Source: Cellulomonas sp. PhB150 (GTDB lineage Bacteria > Actinomycetota > Actinomycetes > Actinomycetales > Cellulomonadaceae). Taken from it: a DNA stretch of 64,000 nt. Below, in pieces: positions 50,196-58,015 of the stretch. Position numbers and translations under genes: made by a program. Numbering within the stretch: the first letter of the stretch is position 1; each line of letters opens with the position of its first letter. A model generated the notes under the pieces. It was not told where the DNA came from and ran no database searches. It worked only from the letters and a program-made list of their open reading frames with translations. The DNA lies in NCBI RefSeq assembly GCF_003755175.1, contig NZ_RKHX01000001.1, positions 744,001 to 808,000 of the forward strand. The letters are read 5' to 3'.

Positions 50196-50415
50196 AATCA
50201 CGCACCCCTTGTTGCCCGTGTCGAGCAACCTGGACCCGCCTCGTGCGTGCTTCACAAGTCTCGAGTAAACGCCGAGATCAGCGCCGTTCTCGCTACCGAT
50301 CGTATCGCTCAACCTGGATGGTTCTCGAGCCGCCGAGACCTGCCTCGCGACGCATTAATGGCCACTTTCTGGCCATCGCAGCTCGCTCCGAACGGGCTCG
50401 CGGACGCGGGCCCGC
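50196..50415. other. Left end of the island, non-coding
   Basis: No convincing gene is present. It holds the inverted repeat ATGGCCA-ctttc-TGGCCAT at 50357-50375. The TGGCCACT half recurs near the right end (minus strand, 54528-54538 region), so these may be integrase arm sites or a small hairpin. Confidence 0.45.
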
Positions 50416-51474
50416 CTAGCGATCTCGAAGGATGTCGGTCACGTTGCCTCGCGTAGCAGCGATCGTGAGCCCAACCCCAATCAGCAGGGCAGTCAGCGTG
50501 GCGGCGACAGCTTGAGCGACAGCCGTGACGACAAGCGCTGGCAGTGCACCGCTGCCGGTCACCATCGCGTGCGCGAGTACGCCGAGCAGTGTGCCGGCTG
50601 CGGGCGCGGGGGCCAAGGCCAACGTGTTCTCGATGACCACCAACATGACGACTGCTGAGCGTGGAGTGCCGAACGTGCGGTAGACGGCCAGGTCGGTGCG
50701 TCGTGCCCACAGAGCGAGTGCTGCGGCGGCGGCGACGGCAGCAGCGGCGAGCAGCCAGGGTTGTTGGTCCACGGTGCGTTTCCAGACCTGCGCGGGTGGA
50801 ACGTCACCTGCTTGCTGCCGCACGAACGGGGCGACGGCCGCGACGCCGTCGGGGTACGCGGTGGCGAGGATGTCGTGGCCGTAGGCGACTGCGGCGGGGT
50901 TCATGCGAATCCAACACGCATCGAGCGGCGCATCCGGGGCGATCGGAACCACGACGCTGGACGTCAGCGCCCCGATTGGCGCCTGCGAGATGACGGCGGT
51001 GACCTGCTGCGCTCGCGCGCCCTCCTGGTCGATCAACCACGAACCGTCGCCGACTTCGTTCAGCGCCGCCAAGTCGGCACCGACGGTCGTCGCCGCCCAC
51101 GGTGCGCGCGGTGCGAATACCTGGGCGGCGCCTGGGGTCAACCCGGTCAGAGGCAAGGGCTGGCCGCCAGGAAATGCGCTCAGCTCGGGTAGTCCGGTCG
51201 AGGACTGGCCGCCGGCGGCGGCCACACCGTCGAGCACGGCCAGGCGGGTGCACGTCGTGCCGTCGAGCGGAGTTGCGAGGTCAGTCGCGGTCGCGGTCCA
51301 CACGAGTGAGCCAGCGGCGCGCCGGGCGGATTCCTGGTTGATGGCGTGGCTACCTTGCACGAGCAGGAGCGCGATGAGCGCTCCTGCGACGATGCTCCCG
51401 ACCAGTCCCAGGACGAGGTGCACCGGCCCGAGGTTGCGTCGGGCTTCGGTGCACAGTTCACGAAGGCGCCACAT
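50416..51474 (-). CDS. ABC exporter permease (MacB/FtsX-like)
   Basis: A 352-residue permease with four membrane helices: one after the N-terminus (VHLVLGLVGSIVAGALIALL) and three at the C-terminus (WLLAAAAVAAAAALALW, SAVVMLVVIENTLALAPAPA, VVTAVAQAVAATLTALLIGV), with an extracytoplasmic domain of about 190 residues between, as in MacB. YRTFGTPRSAVV corresponds to the conserved cytoplasmic coupling loop. It overlaps the ATPase gene by 17 bases. With the adaptor and ATPase it should form a three-part exporter, probably for the secreted protein of this island or as its immunity pump. Confidence 0.85.
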   Translation of the reverse strand: MWRLRELCTEARRNLGPVHLVLGLVGSIVAGALIALLLVQGSHAINQESARRAAGSLVWTATATDLATPLDGTTCTRLAVLDGVAAAGGQSSTGLPELSAFPGGQPLPLTGLTPGAAQVFAPRAPWAATTVGADLAALNEVGDGSWLIDQEGARAQQVTAVISQAPIGALTSSVVVPIAPDAPLDACWIRMNPAAVAYGHDILATAYPDGVAAVAPFVRQQAGDVPPAQVWKRTVDQQPWLLAAAAVAAAAALALWARRTDLAVYRTFGTPRSAVVMLVVIENTLALAPAPAAGTLLGVLAHAMVTGSGALPALVVTAVAQAVAATLTALLIGVGLTIAATRGNVTDILRDR

Positions 51475-52114
51475 CGCCGCTCACCTCAGGCTCGAGCCGC
51501 AAGATCGCGTCGGCCATCTCCGCGACGTGCTCGTCGTGTGTTGCGAGCAGCACGGTCGTTTCAGTCGCGGCCTGAAGCAAGGCACGGGCCACGCCGCGGC
51601 CGGTGGCGATATCGAGATTGGCGGTCGGCTCGTCGGCGATGATCACGGCGGGGCGGGACATGAGCGCACGCGCTACCCCCACTCGTTGCGCCTGGCCACC
51701 GGACAGGGTGCGCGCGACCTGATCGGGGCTCTCGATCCCGACCCGCAGGAGCACCTCGACGGCGTCGTCGTGCAGATCGTCGCGCGACCCCCCGGCAGCG
51801 AGGGCTGGCAGTAACACGTTGTCCAGGGCCGTGCGCCGCGGAAGCAGGTTGACCGATTGCAGCACCCAGGCGATCTCGCCGCGCAGCATCGTCGGCGCGT
51901 CACGGACGGTGCGCGTCTGGCCGTCGATCGTGACCTCACCTGATGTCGGTGCCAGGAGCAGTCCAGCGATGGCGAGCGCAGTGGACTTTCCGGTGCCCGA
52001 TGGTCCCATCAGTGCGAGCGATGTCCCGGTCGGGACGAAGAGGTTGAGGTTGGTCAGCACCGCCCGGGCAGTGCCGGGATACGTCAGGCTGACGTCCGTC
52101 AGCGCGAGGGACAC
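51458..52114 (-). CDS. ABC exporter ATP-binding protein
   Basis: A 218-residue ATPase. Walker A is GPSGTGKST, the Q-loop lies in AWVLQSVNLLPRRTALDN, the signature is LSGGQAQRVGVARAL, Walker B VIIADEPTANLD and the switch His is in LLATHDEH, all complete. The size and motifs fit the MacB/LolD group with separate ATPase and permease. The GTG at 52114 lies inside the end of the adaptor gene (16-base overlap), so the two are coupled. Confidence 0.93.
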   Translation of the reverse strand: MSLALTDVSLTYPGTARAVLTNLNLFVPTGTSLALMGPSGTGKSTALAIAGLLLAPTSGEVTIDGQTRTVRDAPTMLRGEIAWVLQSVNLLPRRTALDNVLLPALAAGGSRDDLHDDAVEVLLRVGIESPDQVARTLSGGQAQRVGVARALMSRPAVIIADEPTANLDIATGRGVARALLQAATETTVLLATHDEHVAEMADAILRLEPEVSGDVAPS

Positions 52115-53148
52115 GTCACGTCGCCCACGATCATCAACGGATTGAGTAGTACTTGGTCTCCCTCATCGAGGGTTGTGCCGATGCGAGCCGTTCCGTCGGC
52201 GCCTGCTCCCACGACCTCGACCAGACGCGGTTTGCGGTCGGCAGCGAGCACGACGCAGGTCGCGCCCGCTGCGTCAGTCACGATCGCAGCGCCCGGCACC
52301 GCTTGACCCTCGACTGGGTTGGCGAGCCGTACCCGCCCGCCGAGGTTCGCGGTCGTGCCCGTGACATCACCGGTGAGGACGAGAGCGGCAGCCTCATCGG
52401 AGTCGTCAAAGGTCCAGCCCGTGGCATCGCGTTCGACGGCTACCGTCTGCCCGTGGCTGACGAACTCGTACGCGCCGGCTGGTCCACGTGACTCCGTCGT
52501 CAGACTGAAGCCGGTGGCCGTCGCGGCGCCGGTCAGGATGGCTTCTCCAGTGCTCGGGGCGGAAGCCCCCAGCTGAGCGTTCACGTTCTCGACGAGGAAC
52601 GGGTCCTTCGGGAGCCTGGTGAACCACGCGGGATTCAGCACGCCCGACGGTGAGTGTCCGATGCGCTTTTCGTATGCACGGACAGCGTCGCGCGTCTCAG
52701 CGTCAAACGTGCCGTCGTCGTCGAGCGACTGGCCGAGCAAACTCGCGAGGAGCCGTTGCGCGGTCTTCACATCGGGACCAGTGGCGCCGAGCTCGAGCGG
52801 TCGGTAGAGCACTGCACCGTCGCTGTACCCGACCACCGGAACTCCATCGACCGAGTAGATCGGCTCCCCAGTATGAACGGGCTCGCCGGCCCGTGCTGCG
52901 ATCTTCGTGACTGTCCCCGACAGCGCGGACGCCAGCACGGCCGGCCCGGGAGCGACCTCTGCCGAGATTGTCGCGTCGGCCGCATAGTCGAGGCTCCCCG
53001 AACTCACCGGAGCCGAGACGGGTACAGGCGGCGGGTCGAGCGTCGCCAACGCATCTCCTGCTCCGCGGGTCAGCAGCCACACTGCCAGCACTGCACCGAC
53101 GACCAGGACTACGAGCAGGGCCCCATAGCCCGCACGGATGTGCCGCAT
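52099..53148 (-). CDS. Membrane-fusion-like adaptor with peptidoglycan-binding domain
   Basis: A 349-residue protein with one N-terminal membrane helix (ALLVVLVVGAVLAVWLLTRG). A biotinyl-lipoyl-like segment (LSGTVTKIAARAGEPVHTGE, YSVDGVPVVGYSDGAVLYRP) is interrupted by a peptidoglycan-binding domain_1 unit (LGATGPDVKTAQRLLASLLG, DGTFDAETRDAVRAYEKRIG). The end is an HlyD/MacA-type beta-barrel part (IGTTLDEGDQVLLNPLMIVG). It probably ties the ABC exporter to the cell wall. ATG 53148 is chosen over 53193 because it overlaps the lipoprotein stop in TGATG. Confidence 0.85.
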   Translation of the reverse strand: MRHIRAGYGALLVVLVVGAVLAVWLLTRGAGDALATLDPPPVPVSAPVSSGSLDYAADATISAEVAPGPAVLASALSGTVTKIAARAGEPVHTGEPIYSVDGVPVVGYSDGAVLYRPLELGATGPDVKTAQRLLASLLGQSLDDDGTFDAETRDAVRAYEKRIGHSPSGVLNPAWFTRLPKDPFLVENVNAQLGASAPSTGEAILTGAATATGFSLTTESRGPAGAYEFVSHGQTVAVERDATGWTFDDSDEAAALVLTGDVTGTTANLGGRVRLANPVEGQAVPGAAIVTDAAGATCVVLAADRKPRLVEVVGAGADGTARIGTTLDEGDQVLLNPLMIVGDVTCPSR

Positions 53149-53738
53149 CAGCCTGCTGAACCGAAGAGCTGCGCCTTGTACTGCGTCCAGCATGCACCAG
53201 CCGCATCACCGTCGCCGCCGTCATTCACTGCGCGCGCGATTTTGTCCTGCACCTGGCTCACCGTGTCCGCCGAGCTCAAGGCGTGCACCCCAGCCGTATC
53301 GAGGCACGCTGCGAAATCAGCAAAGGTCGCCTCACGTTCGGCTCCCGTCGCCGCGTTCTGGTCTTGAATCGCCAGTTCGGCCTCCATGAGCCCGTACTGC
53401 TGCTCGCAAGCTGCCTGATCGTCTGGCCCGCTGACGGTCTTGCCACTCGCATCGACTTGCGTGCCAGCCCCGCCGCTGAACGTAAACCCGAACGTGACGC
53501 CATCGGGCCGCTTCTTAACCTCGTTGACGTCATACCCCTTGTCCACCATGCACTGCCTGACCGCGCGAACGATTCCCACGTACTGCGCCTCAGTAATCGG
53601 TCCCGACCCGTATGACAACGATGGCGTAGGGTCTCGATCCGTCGGTCCGCAGGCCCCCAACAGGAGCGTCACGATGAGCGCCAGGATCGCCGCTCCGGCC
53701 GCAGGAAGGTGACCGGCGTTCGACTTCGCGCTCAGCAC
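53148..53738 (-). CDS. Lipoprotein of unknown function in the island operon
   Basis: A 196-residue lipoprotein. The signal sequence ILALIVTLLLGAC ends in a lipobox with the acylated Cys at about residue 25. The mature part has five Cys (VRQCMVDKGYDV, AACEQQYG, FAACLDTAG, GACWTQYK and the lipidated one) and resembles small actinobacterial lipoproteins found beside MacAB-like exporters. The GTG at 53738 overlaps the stop of the secreted-protein gene by seven bases. It may be an immunity or chaperone partner of the secreted protein; this rests on gene order only. Confidence 0.75.
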   Translation of the reverse strand: MLSAKSNAGHLPAAGAAILALIVTLLLGACGPTDRDPTPSLSYGSGPITEAQYVGIVRAVRQCMVDKGYDVNEVKKRPDGVTFGFTFSGGAGTQVDASGKTVSGPDDQAACEQQYGLMEAELAIQDQNAATGAEREATFADFAACLDTAGVHALSSADTVSQVQDKIARAVNDGGDGDAAGACWTQYKAQLFGSAG

Positions 53739-54133
53739 GAGATCGACGCGTATGCGCCGTAACCCTCTTCTGCGCCGGTAAAGGTGTCGTTGCCCCAGCC
53801 GTACGTGCGGTAGTTGCCTGCGGTGCAGGACGTCGTCGAGGACGAAGACGTGAGTGTCGTCGTTCCGCCGCTGCTGGCCGCAGGGGCGGACGCGACGACG
53901 GTGCTGACCCGACGAAGCTGCGCCTTTGCGTAGGCCGCATAGGCGGAGTTCCCGCACGTTGTGATCGATGAGTAGTAGGTGTGACCGCCGGAGCGGTATG
54001 GCGTACCCGGGTACAGCCCACACTTGGAATTCATGGCTGCGTCTGCGGGTACCGCAGCCGCGAAGGCATCGGTGACAGACAAAGCGACGGCGGCCAGTAC
54101 TGAGACAACACGAGAATTCGACCCGCGCGCCAT
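53732..54133 (-). CDS. Small secreted four-Cys protein, candidate exported effector
   Basis: A 133-residue protein with a signal peptide (VVSVLAAVALSVTDAFAAAV) and a likely cut after ADA near residue 32. The mature chain of about 100 residues has four Cys (NSKCGLYPGTPYRSGGHTYY, SSITTC, TTSCTAGNYRTYGWGNDTF, SISC), is rich in Gly, Tyr, Ser and Thr, and carries a flexible Ser/Thr/Gly middle. Two disulfides are likely. I recognise no family. It is first in an operon with a lipoprotein and an exporter, an order reminiscent of bacteriocin-immunity clusters. The ATG follows GGGGGAA. Confidence 0.75.
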   Translation of the reverse strand: MARGSNSRVVSVLAAVALSVTDAFAAAVPADAAMNSKCGLYPGTPYRSGGHTYYSSITTCGNSAYAAYAKAQLRRVSTVVASAPAASSGGTTTLTSSSSTTSCTAGNYRTYGWGNDTFTGAEEGYGAYASISC

Positions 54134-54239
54134 GCTTCCCCCTCGAACGAAGTGAGTGCTGAGATCACTACAACCCAGTCCCCTTTCGGTTGCCTGGGCT
54201 ACCTGCGACGCTAGACCGGACGCTGCGCGCCGGTCGTGG

Positions 54240-54264
54240 GATCACAATGTGATCTGCATCACAT
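54240..54264. promoter_or_regulatory. Overlapping palindromes, Crp-like site
   Basis: GATCACA-A-TGTGATC (54240-54254) overlaps ATGTGAT-CTGC-ATCACAT (54247-54264). The second contains TGTGA-N6-TCACA, the full Crp-family consensus. It lies 107-131 bases before the secreted-protein start. Confidence 0.55.
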
Positions 54265-54394
54265 CGATGCCGCCTCCCTCGCGCAACGCGCCGCTCCATC
54301 GCAGGTCTGCACCGCCCGCCTCGCGTGGCGCAGTGGGGAGCCCATAGGACTGACCGCTCACCGACAAAAACGCGGCGAGCTCGGGCAGGGTCAT
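54242..54394 (-). pseudogene. Possible remnant of an excisionase-like helix-turn-helix gene
   Basis: On the minus strand the frame from 54394 reads MTLPELAAFLSVSGQSYG and later DLRWSGALREGG. The first part resembles the start of HTH_17/Xis proteins (LTLPELAxFLxVSRQ) and the second their VGxxLRW wing, but the middle is lost or shifted. The position beside the attachment site fits a decayed xis. Evidence is weak. Confidence 0.25.
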
Positions 54395-54587
54395 CGACGG
54401 CTCTGTGGCCGACCTCACGGTGGTGTCCATGCCAGCAGGTGTGCGGCGGACGTCCAAGACGCGACGAGGCGGTCCGAGACTCAACCCTGCGGACTCGATG
54501 CCGGGATCAATTCTGGCTATTAAATGGCTAGTGGCCACGTCCAGCTCCTGTGTTCAGGATCCCGACGTGGCCTCTGACCTGCGAAAA

Positions 54588-54663
<76 letters not shown>

Positions 54664-54757
54664 GCGGTCCACCGGAGCGGACCACCACACCCTTGCGGGC
54701 GCTCGGAGAGTTTAAGACGATCCGCGCCCGGAAAGCCAATCGGGCACCGCCCGCCCT

Positions 54758-54783
54758 CGGGACCGGGCCGGAGCCCGGTCCCG
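54758..54783 (-). terminator. Hairpin terminator of the beta-propeller gene
   Basis: CGGGACCGGGC and GCCCGGTCCCG are perfect 11-bp arms around a four-base loop, 11 bases past the stop of the minus-strand gene. Confidence 0.7.
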
Positions 54784-54793
54784 GGGGTGGCGG

Positions 54794-55924
54794 TCAGGAG
54801 GAGGCCAGGCCTTCGCCACCGATCGTGCCGGGCACGGTGACCGTACCCACGGGGGTCAGCGCACCACCCGCGCCGATGCGGAACGTGTCGACGGTCCCCA
54901 GGGCGCCGGTCTGCACGTCGAGCCAGCGGCCGTCGCTGCTCACGGTCGCGTCGACCGTGCCCGGGTTGGTGGCGGTGCGGCCGGTCGCCGTGAGCGTGCC
55001 GGAGCGTGCGACGTCGAAGCCGCTCAGGGTGGCGCTGCCCGCGTTCGAGGCCCACAACTGGTCGCCGGACGCCACGATCCAGCAGGTCGCCGCCTGAGCG
55101 GTCGGCTGCACGTCGATGGCCGCCAGGGTGCCGTGCGCGCCCAGCGCGAAGGTCGCGACGTTGCCGCTCGCCTCCGCGACGACCACGTGGTCGCGGGCGT
55201 CGAGCTCGATCGCGAACGGCACCGCGCCTGGCAGCGACGTCACCGTCGGCGCGTGCGACGGCCGCCCGAACGGCCCGAAGGTGAACACGTCGATGCTGTT
55301 CGCCGCGGCCTTCGTCGTGACGAGCAGGGTCCGGCCGTCGGGCCCGAACGCGACCTGACCCGGCGTGTGCGTGAACTCGGGCGCGACGGTCGGGTCCAGC
55401 CCGAGATCGCGGTGCCAGGACGGCACGGCGACGAGGTGGGAGCCGATGCGCGCGAAGCCCTGGACCGATCCGCCGTCGCGCGCGTTGAGCACGTAGACGC
55501 GCGCGTCGTGCACGGCGACGCTCACCGGGAACTCGCCGCGGGTCGGCACCACGTCGCGCAGCCGCAGCCGGTCACCGTCGACGGCGAACACGCTCAGGCT
55601 GTCGCTTCCCGCGTTGACGACGTAGAGCAGGCCCGCACCGCGGTCGAGCACGGTCGAGCCCTGGGATGCCAGCCGGTCGACGACCGCGCCGTCGAGAGCG
55701 CCGCCCGATCCGTGGGTGGGGTAGGAGCCGGCCGCGTGGAGCGAGCCGTCGTCGGCGCGGTCGTAGACGCGGACCGCGTTGCCGCCCGGGTCGTTGGTCG
55801 GGACGTAGACCACCGAGGGCGTCGGTGCGTGCCGCGCTGGTTCGTTCGCGAGCGCGGGGACGGCGGCCAGGACCGATGCGGAGGACAGGGCGACGATCGC
55901 GCCCCACCGGGTCATGCGCTTCAT
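54794..55924 (-). CDS. Secreted lactonase-like seven-bladed beta-propeller protein
   Basis: A 376-residue exported protein. The signal peptide WGAIVALSSASVLAAVPALA ends at about residue 27. The mature chain consists of repeated propeller blades such as VVYVPTNDPGGNAVRVYDRA, LLYVVNAGSDSLSVFAVDGD, VYVLNARDGGSVQGFARIG and LWASNAGSATLSGFDVARSG, like 6-phosphogluconolactonase-family propellers. The catalytic residues of true lactonases are not evident, so a binding or unknown role is possible. The ATG at 55924 is chosen because AAAAGG lies nine bases upstream. It is downstream of an ECF sigma pair that may control it. Confidence 0.82.
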   Translation of the reverse strand: MKRMTRWGAIVALSSASVLAAVPALANEPARHAPTPSVVYVPTNDPGGNAVRVYDRADDGSLHAAGSYPTHGSGGALDGAVVDRLASQGSTVLDRGAGLLYVVNAGSDSLSVFAVDGDRLRLRDVVPTRGEFPVSVAVHDARVYVLNARDGGSVQGFARIGSHLVAVPSWHRDLGLDPTVAPEFTHTPGQVAFGPDGRTLLVTTKAAANSIDVFTFGPFGRPSHAPTVTSLPGAVPFAIELDARDHVVVAEASGNVATFALGAHGTLAAIDVQPTAQAATCWIVASGDQLWASNAGSATLSGFDVARSGTLTATGRTATNPGTVDATVSSDGRWLDVQTGALGTVDTFRIGAGGALTPVGTVTVPGTIGGEGLASS

Positions 55925-56002
55925 GAGATGCCTTTTCTCGTCGGAGAGGTTGGACATCTCATCTGCGTCACGCGGGAAGCGGTTCTTACCTCGTCGCCCC
56001 GA

Positions 56003-56236
56003 TCAGCTCTCGTCGGCGGCGTCGGCCACGAGCGCGCGCAGGATCCCGGCGAGGTCCTCGGCGCAGGGACCGCACTGCGAGAGGTGGACCGCGATGCCGG
56101 GGTAGCGGGCACGGGCGGACCGCGGGTCCGCGTGGGTGAGCTCGGCGTACACCTCCAGCACGGCCATGGCCTCGTCGCACCCGACGTCGGCGGGGTCGGT
56201 GTGCAGGAAGTGCTCGACGCGCGTCCAGTCGCTCAT
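56003..56236 (-). CDS. Probable zinc-finger-type anti-sigma factor
   Basis: A 77-residue protein beginning MSDWTRVEHFLHT with GCDEAMAVLEVYAELTHADP and HLSQCGPCAEDLAGILRALV. The HLSQCGPC motif (HxxxCxxC), together with the upstream Cys, is the zinc-binding site of ZAS anti-sigma domains. It has no membrane helix, so it would be a soluble, perhaps redox-sensitive, regulator. Its ATG overlaps the sigma-factor stop in ATGA, the usual order for a sigma and its own anti-sigma. Confidence 0.85.
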   Translation of the reverse strand: MSDWTRVEHFLHTDPADVGCDEAMAVLEVYAELTHADPRSARARYPGIAVHLSQCGPCAEDLAGILRALVADAADES

Positions 56237-56883
56237 GCCGGCCTCCCCTCCCCCTGGCCAAGCTGCCCGTGCTCGACGAGGGCCGCGCGCACCTTGCGCC
56301 GCGCGTCGAACAGGGCCTTGTAGACGGTGTTGCGGCTGACGCCCAGCCCTACGGCCACGGCCTCGAGCGGCACGCCGTCGATGAGCACGGCGACGAACAC
56401 GCGGCGCTGGTAGTCGGTGAGGTCCTCGTCGACGGCCCGCGCGACCTCGGAGACGAGCTCGCGCTGCACGGCGTGCTCCTCCGGGCCCAGCCCCATCCGG
56501 TCCGGCAGCACCTCCCAGTCCACCTCGGTCCGCCCGGGCGCGTGGTGCTGCCACTGGTGGCGAGCCACCTTCGCGGACACCTCGAGCATGACGAACTTGT
56601 AGACCCACGTCGTGAACCGGGACTCGCCGCGGAACTGGTCCAGCTTGGCCAGCACAGCGAGCATCGCGTCGCCCGCGGACTGCACGGCGAGGTCGTCGAG
56701 CTCGCGGCCCGAGACCGCGATCTGGTGCGCGCGCCGGCCCATCTCGCGCCGAGCCACCCGGGTCATGAGCTCGTGCAGGCGAGCCAGGCACCCCTCGTGA
56801 TCGACCGCCGAGTCCTCGAGGCAGCCGAGCCACCCCGCGGAGGCAGGGTCGAGCTTGGCGGGGTCGACCCCGGCGGTGGGCAC
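56233..56883 (-). CDS. RNA polymerase sigma factor, ECF-like sigma-70
   Basis: A 216-residue sigma factor. Region 2 is LHELMTRVARREMGRRAHQI to QSAGDAMLAVLAKLDQFRGE then SRFTTWVYKFVMLEVSAKVA (the FTTWxY signature). Region 4 is LTDYQRRVFVAVLIDGVPLE then AVAVGLGVSRNTVYKALFDA, a clear helix-turn-helix. The extended segment between regions resembles ECF groups with long linkers. The GTG at 56883 is preceded at seven bases by TACGCT with no ribosome site, so it is likely leaderless. The regulon is unknown; the adjacent secreted propeller gene is a candidate. Confidence 0.9.
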   Translation of the reverse strand: MPTAGVDPAKLDPASAGWLGCLEDSAVDHEGCLARLHELMTRVARREMGRRAHQIAVSGRELDDLAVQSAGDAMLAVLAKLDQFRGESRFTTWVYKFVMLEVSAKVARHQWQHHAPGRTEVDWEVLPDRMGLGPEEHAVQRELVSEVARAVDEDLTDYQRRVFVAVLIDGVPLEAVAVGLGVSRNTVYKALFDARRKVRAALVEHGQLGQGEGRPA

Positions 56884-56890
56884 GGTTCGG

Positions 56891-56896
56891 AGCGTA
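56891..56896 (-). promoter_or_regulatory. Leaderless -10 box (TACGCT) of the sigma factor
   Basis: TACGCT on the minus strand lies seven bases before GTG 56883, inside the 26-base gap after the phosphatase gene. Confidence 0.45.
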
Positions 56897-56909
56897 CGCC
56901 CGCGCTGGC

Positions 56910-57608
56910 TCAGTCCGGGTCGCGGGTCTGCGCGTCGGCCTCGGAGCCGTGCACGGTGTCGGGTCCGGCGTTCCAGTCCGACGAGGCGTCCGTCGGGCCG
57001 AGGTTGTAGCCCGTCATGCGCCAGGAGGCCCGGCCGTCGACGGTCGAGGAGATGAGCTCGGCCCAGTGGGCGTTGAGCATGCCGACGAAGCCACGCCACT
57101 CGGGCGCCATCCCCAGCAGCTCGCCGACCGCGGAACTGATGGCCGCGCCGTGCGAGACGACGACGAGGGTGTCGCCGCGGTCCAGCGCGGCGGCGCGCTC
57201 GTTGATGGCCTCGGACGTGCGGGCGGCGACCTGGGCACGGGTCTCGGCGCCGACGCGCGACGGCTCTCCCCCGGCACGCCACAGCGCGAAGTCCTCGGGC
57301 CAGCTCGCGTGGATCTCGTCGCCCGTCAGGCCCTCCCAGTCGCCGAACGCGCGCTCGCGCACGCGGACCTCGGGGACGACCTCGAGGCCGGCGGCGCGCG
57401 CCAGGAAGCGCGCGGTCTCGTCGGCCCGGACCAGGTCGGAGGCGACGATGTGCGTCGGCTCGTGCCGCTCGAGCATGCGGGCAGCCGCCGTGCGAGCCTG
57501 CCAGCGCCCGATGTCGTCGAGCGGGATGTCGACCTGGCCCTGGAGGCGGGCCTCGGCGTTGTAGGCGGTGCGTCCGTGCCGCCAGAGCAGCAGCCGGCCG
57601 GCCGTCAC
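56910..57608 (-). CDS. Histidine phosphatase family protein (phosphoglycerate-mutase-like)
   Basis: A 232-residue phosphatase. The catalytic RHG motif is in LLLWRHGRTAYNAEARLQGQ near residue 10; SDLVRADETARFLA has the second Arg, and VVVSHGAAISSAVG the second active-site His. It removes phosphate from a small molecule by a phospho-His intermediate; the substrate is unknown. In actinobacteria this gene often follows rsfS, as here, where the GTG overlaps the rsfS stop in GTGA. The C-terminal 25 residues are a polar tail. Confidence 0.9.
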   Translation of the reverse strand: MTAGRLLLWRHGRTAYNAEARLQGQVDIPLDDIGRWQARTAAARMLERHEPTHIVASDLVRADETARFLARAAGLEVVPEVRVRERAFGDWEGLTGDEIHASWPEDFALWRAGGEPSRVGAETRAQVAARTSEAINERAAALDRGDTLVVVSHGAAISSAVGELLGMAPEWRGFVGMLNAHWAELISSTVDGRASWRMTGYNLGPTDASSDWNAGPDTVHGSEADAQTRDPD

Positions 57609-57994
57609 GCCACGTCGCTCGGCTCGGTGCCCCTCGCGTCCTCGGGCAGCTCGATGACCGGGCAGTCCTTCCAGAGGCGCTCGAGCGCGTAGTAGACGCG
57701 GTCCTCGGAGTGCTGCACGTGGACGACGACGTCGCCGAAGTCGACGAGCACCCAGCGGCCGGCCGACTTGCCCTCGCGGCGCACCGGCTTGGCACCGAGC
57801 TTGTGCAGGGACTCCTCGACGGCGTCGACGATGGCGCCGACCTGCCGCTCGTTGGTGCCGGACGCGATGAGGAAGACGTCCGTGAGGACGAGCTGCTCGC
57901 TCACGTCGAGGGCGATGATCTCCTCGGCCTTGATGTCGGAAGCTGCGCGGGCTGCCGCGATGGCAAGCTCGACGGCGCGTTCGGTGGCAGGCAC
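57605..57994 (-). CDS. rsfS: Ribosome silencing factor RsfS
   Basis: A 129-residue RsfS/Iojap protein. It binds ribosomal protein uL14 and blocks joining of the subunits when nutrients are short. Typical parts are KAEEIIALDVSEQLVLTDVF, LIASGTNERQVGAIVDAVEE, GKSAGRWVLVDFGDVVVHVQ and YYALERLWKDCPVIEL. It lies downstream of nadD as in most actinobacteria, here with a Pro-rich membrane protein gene between them, and is coupled to the phosphatase gene. Confidence 0.95.
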   Translation of the reverse strand: MPATERAVELAIAAARAASDIKAEEIIALDVSEQLVLTDVFLIASGTNERQVGAIVDAVEESLHKLGAKPVRREGKSAGRWVLVDFGDVVVHVQHSEDRVYYALERLWKDCPVIELPEDARGTEPSDVA

Positions 57995-58015
57995 GGGACT
58001 CCTTGGATCAGGGGA

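Noticed and set aside
53732..54133. Lactococcin 972 family bacteriocin
   Set aside because: The gene order with an ABC pump is suggestive, but the mature sequence has four Cys and lacks the lactococcin 972 pattern, so the family name is not supported.
54236..54531. Plus-strand frames in the right end of the island
   Set aside because: They have no ribosome site, no domain and no coding bias; the minus-strand frame has slightly better, still weak, support as an excisionase remnant.
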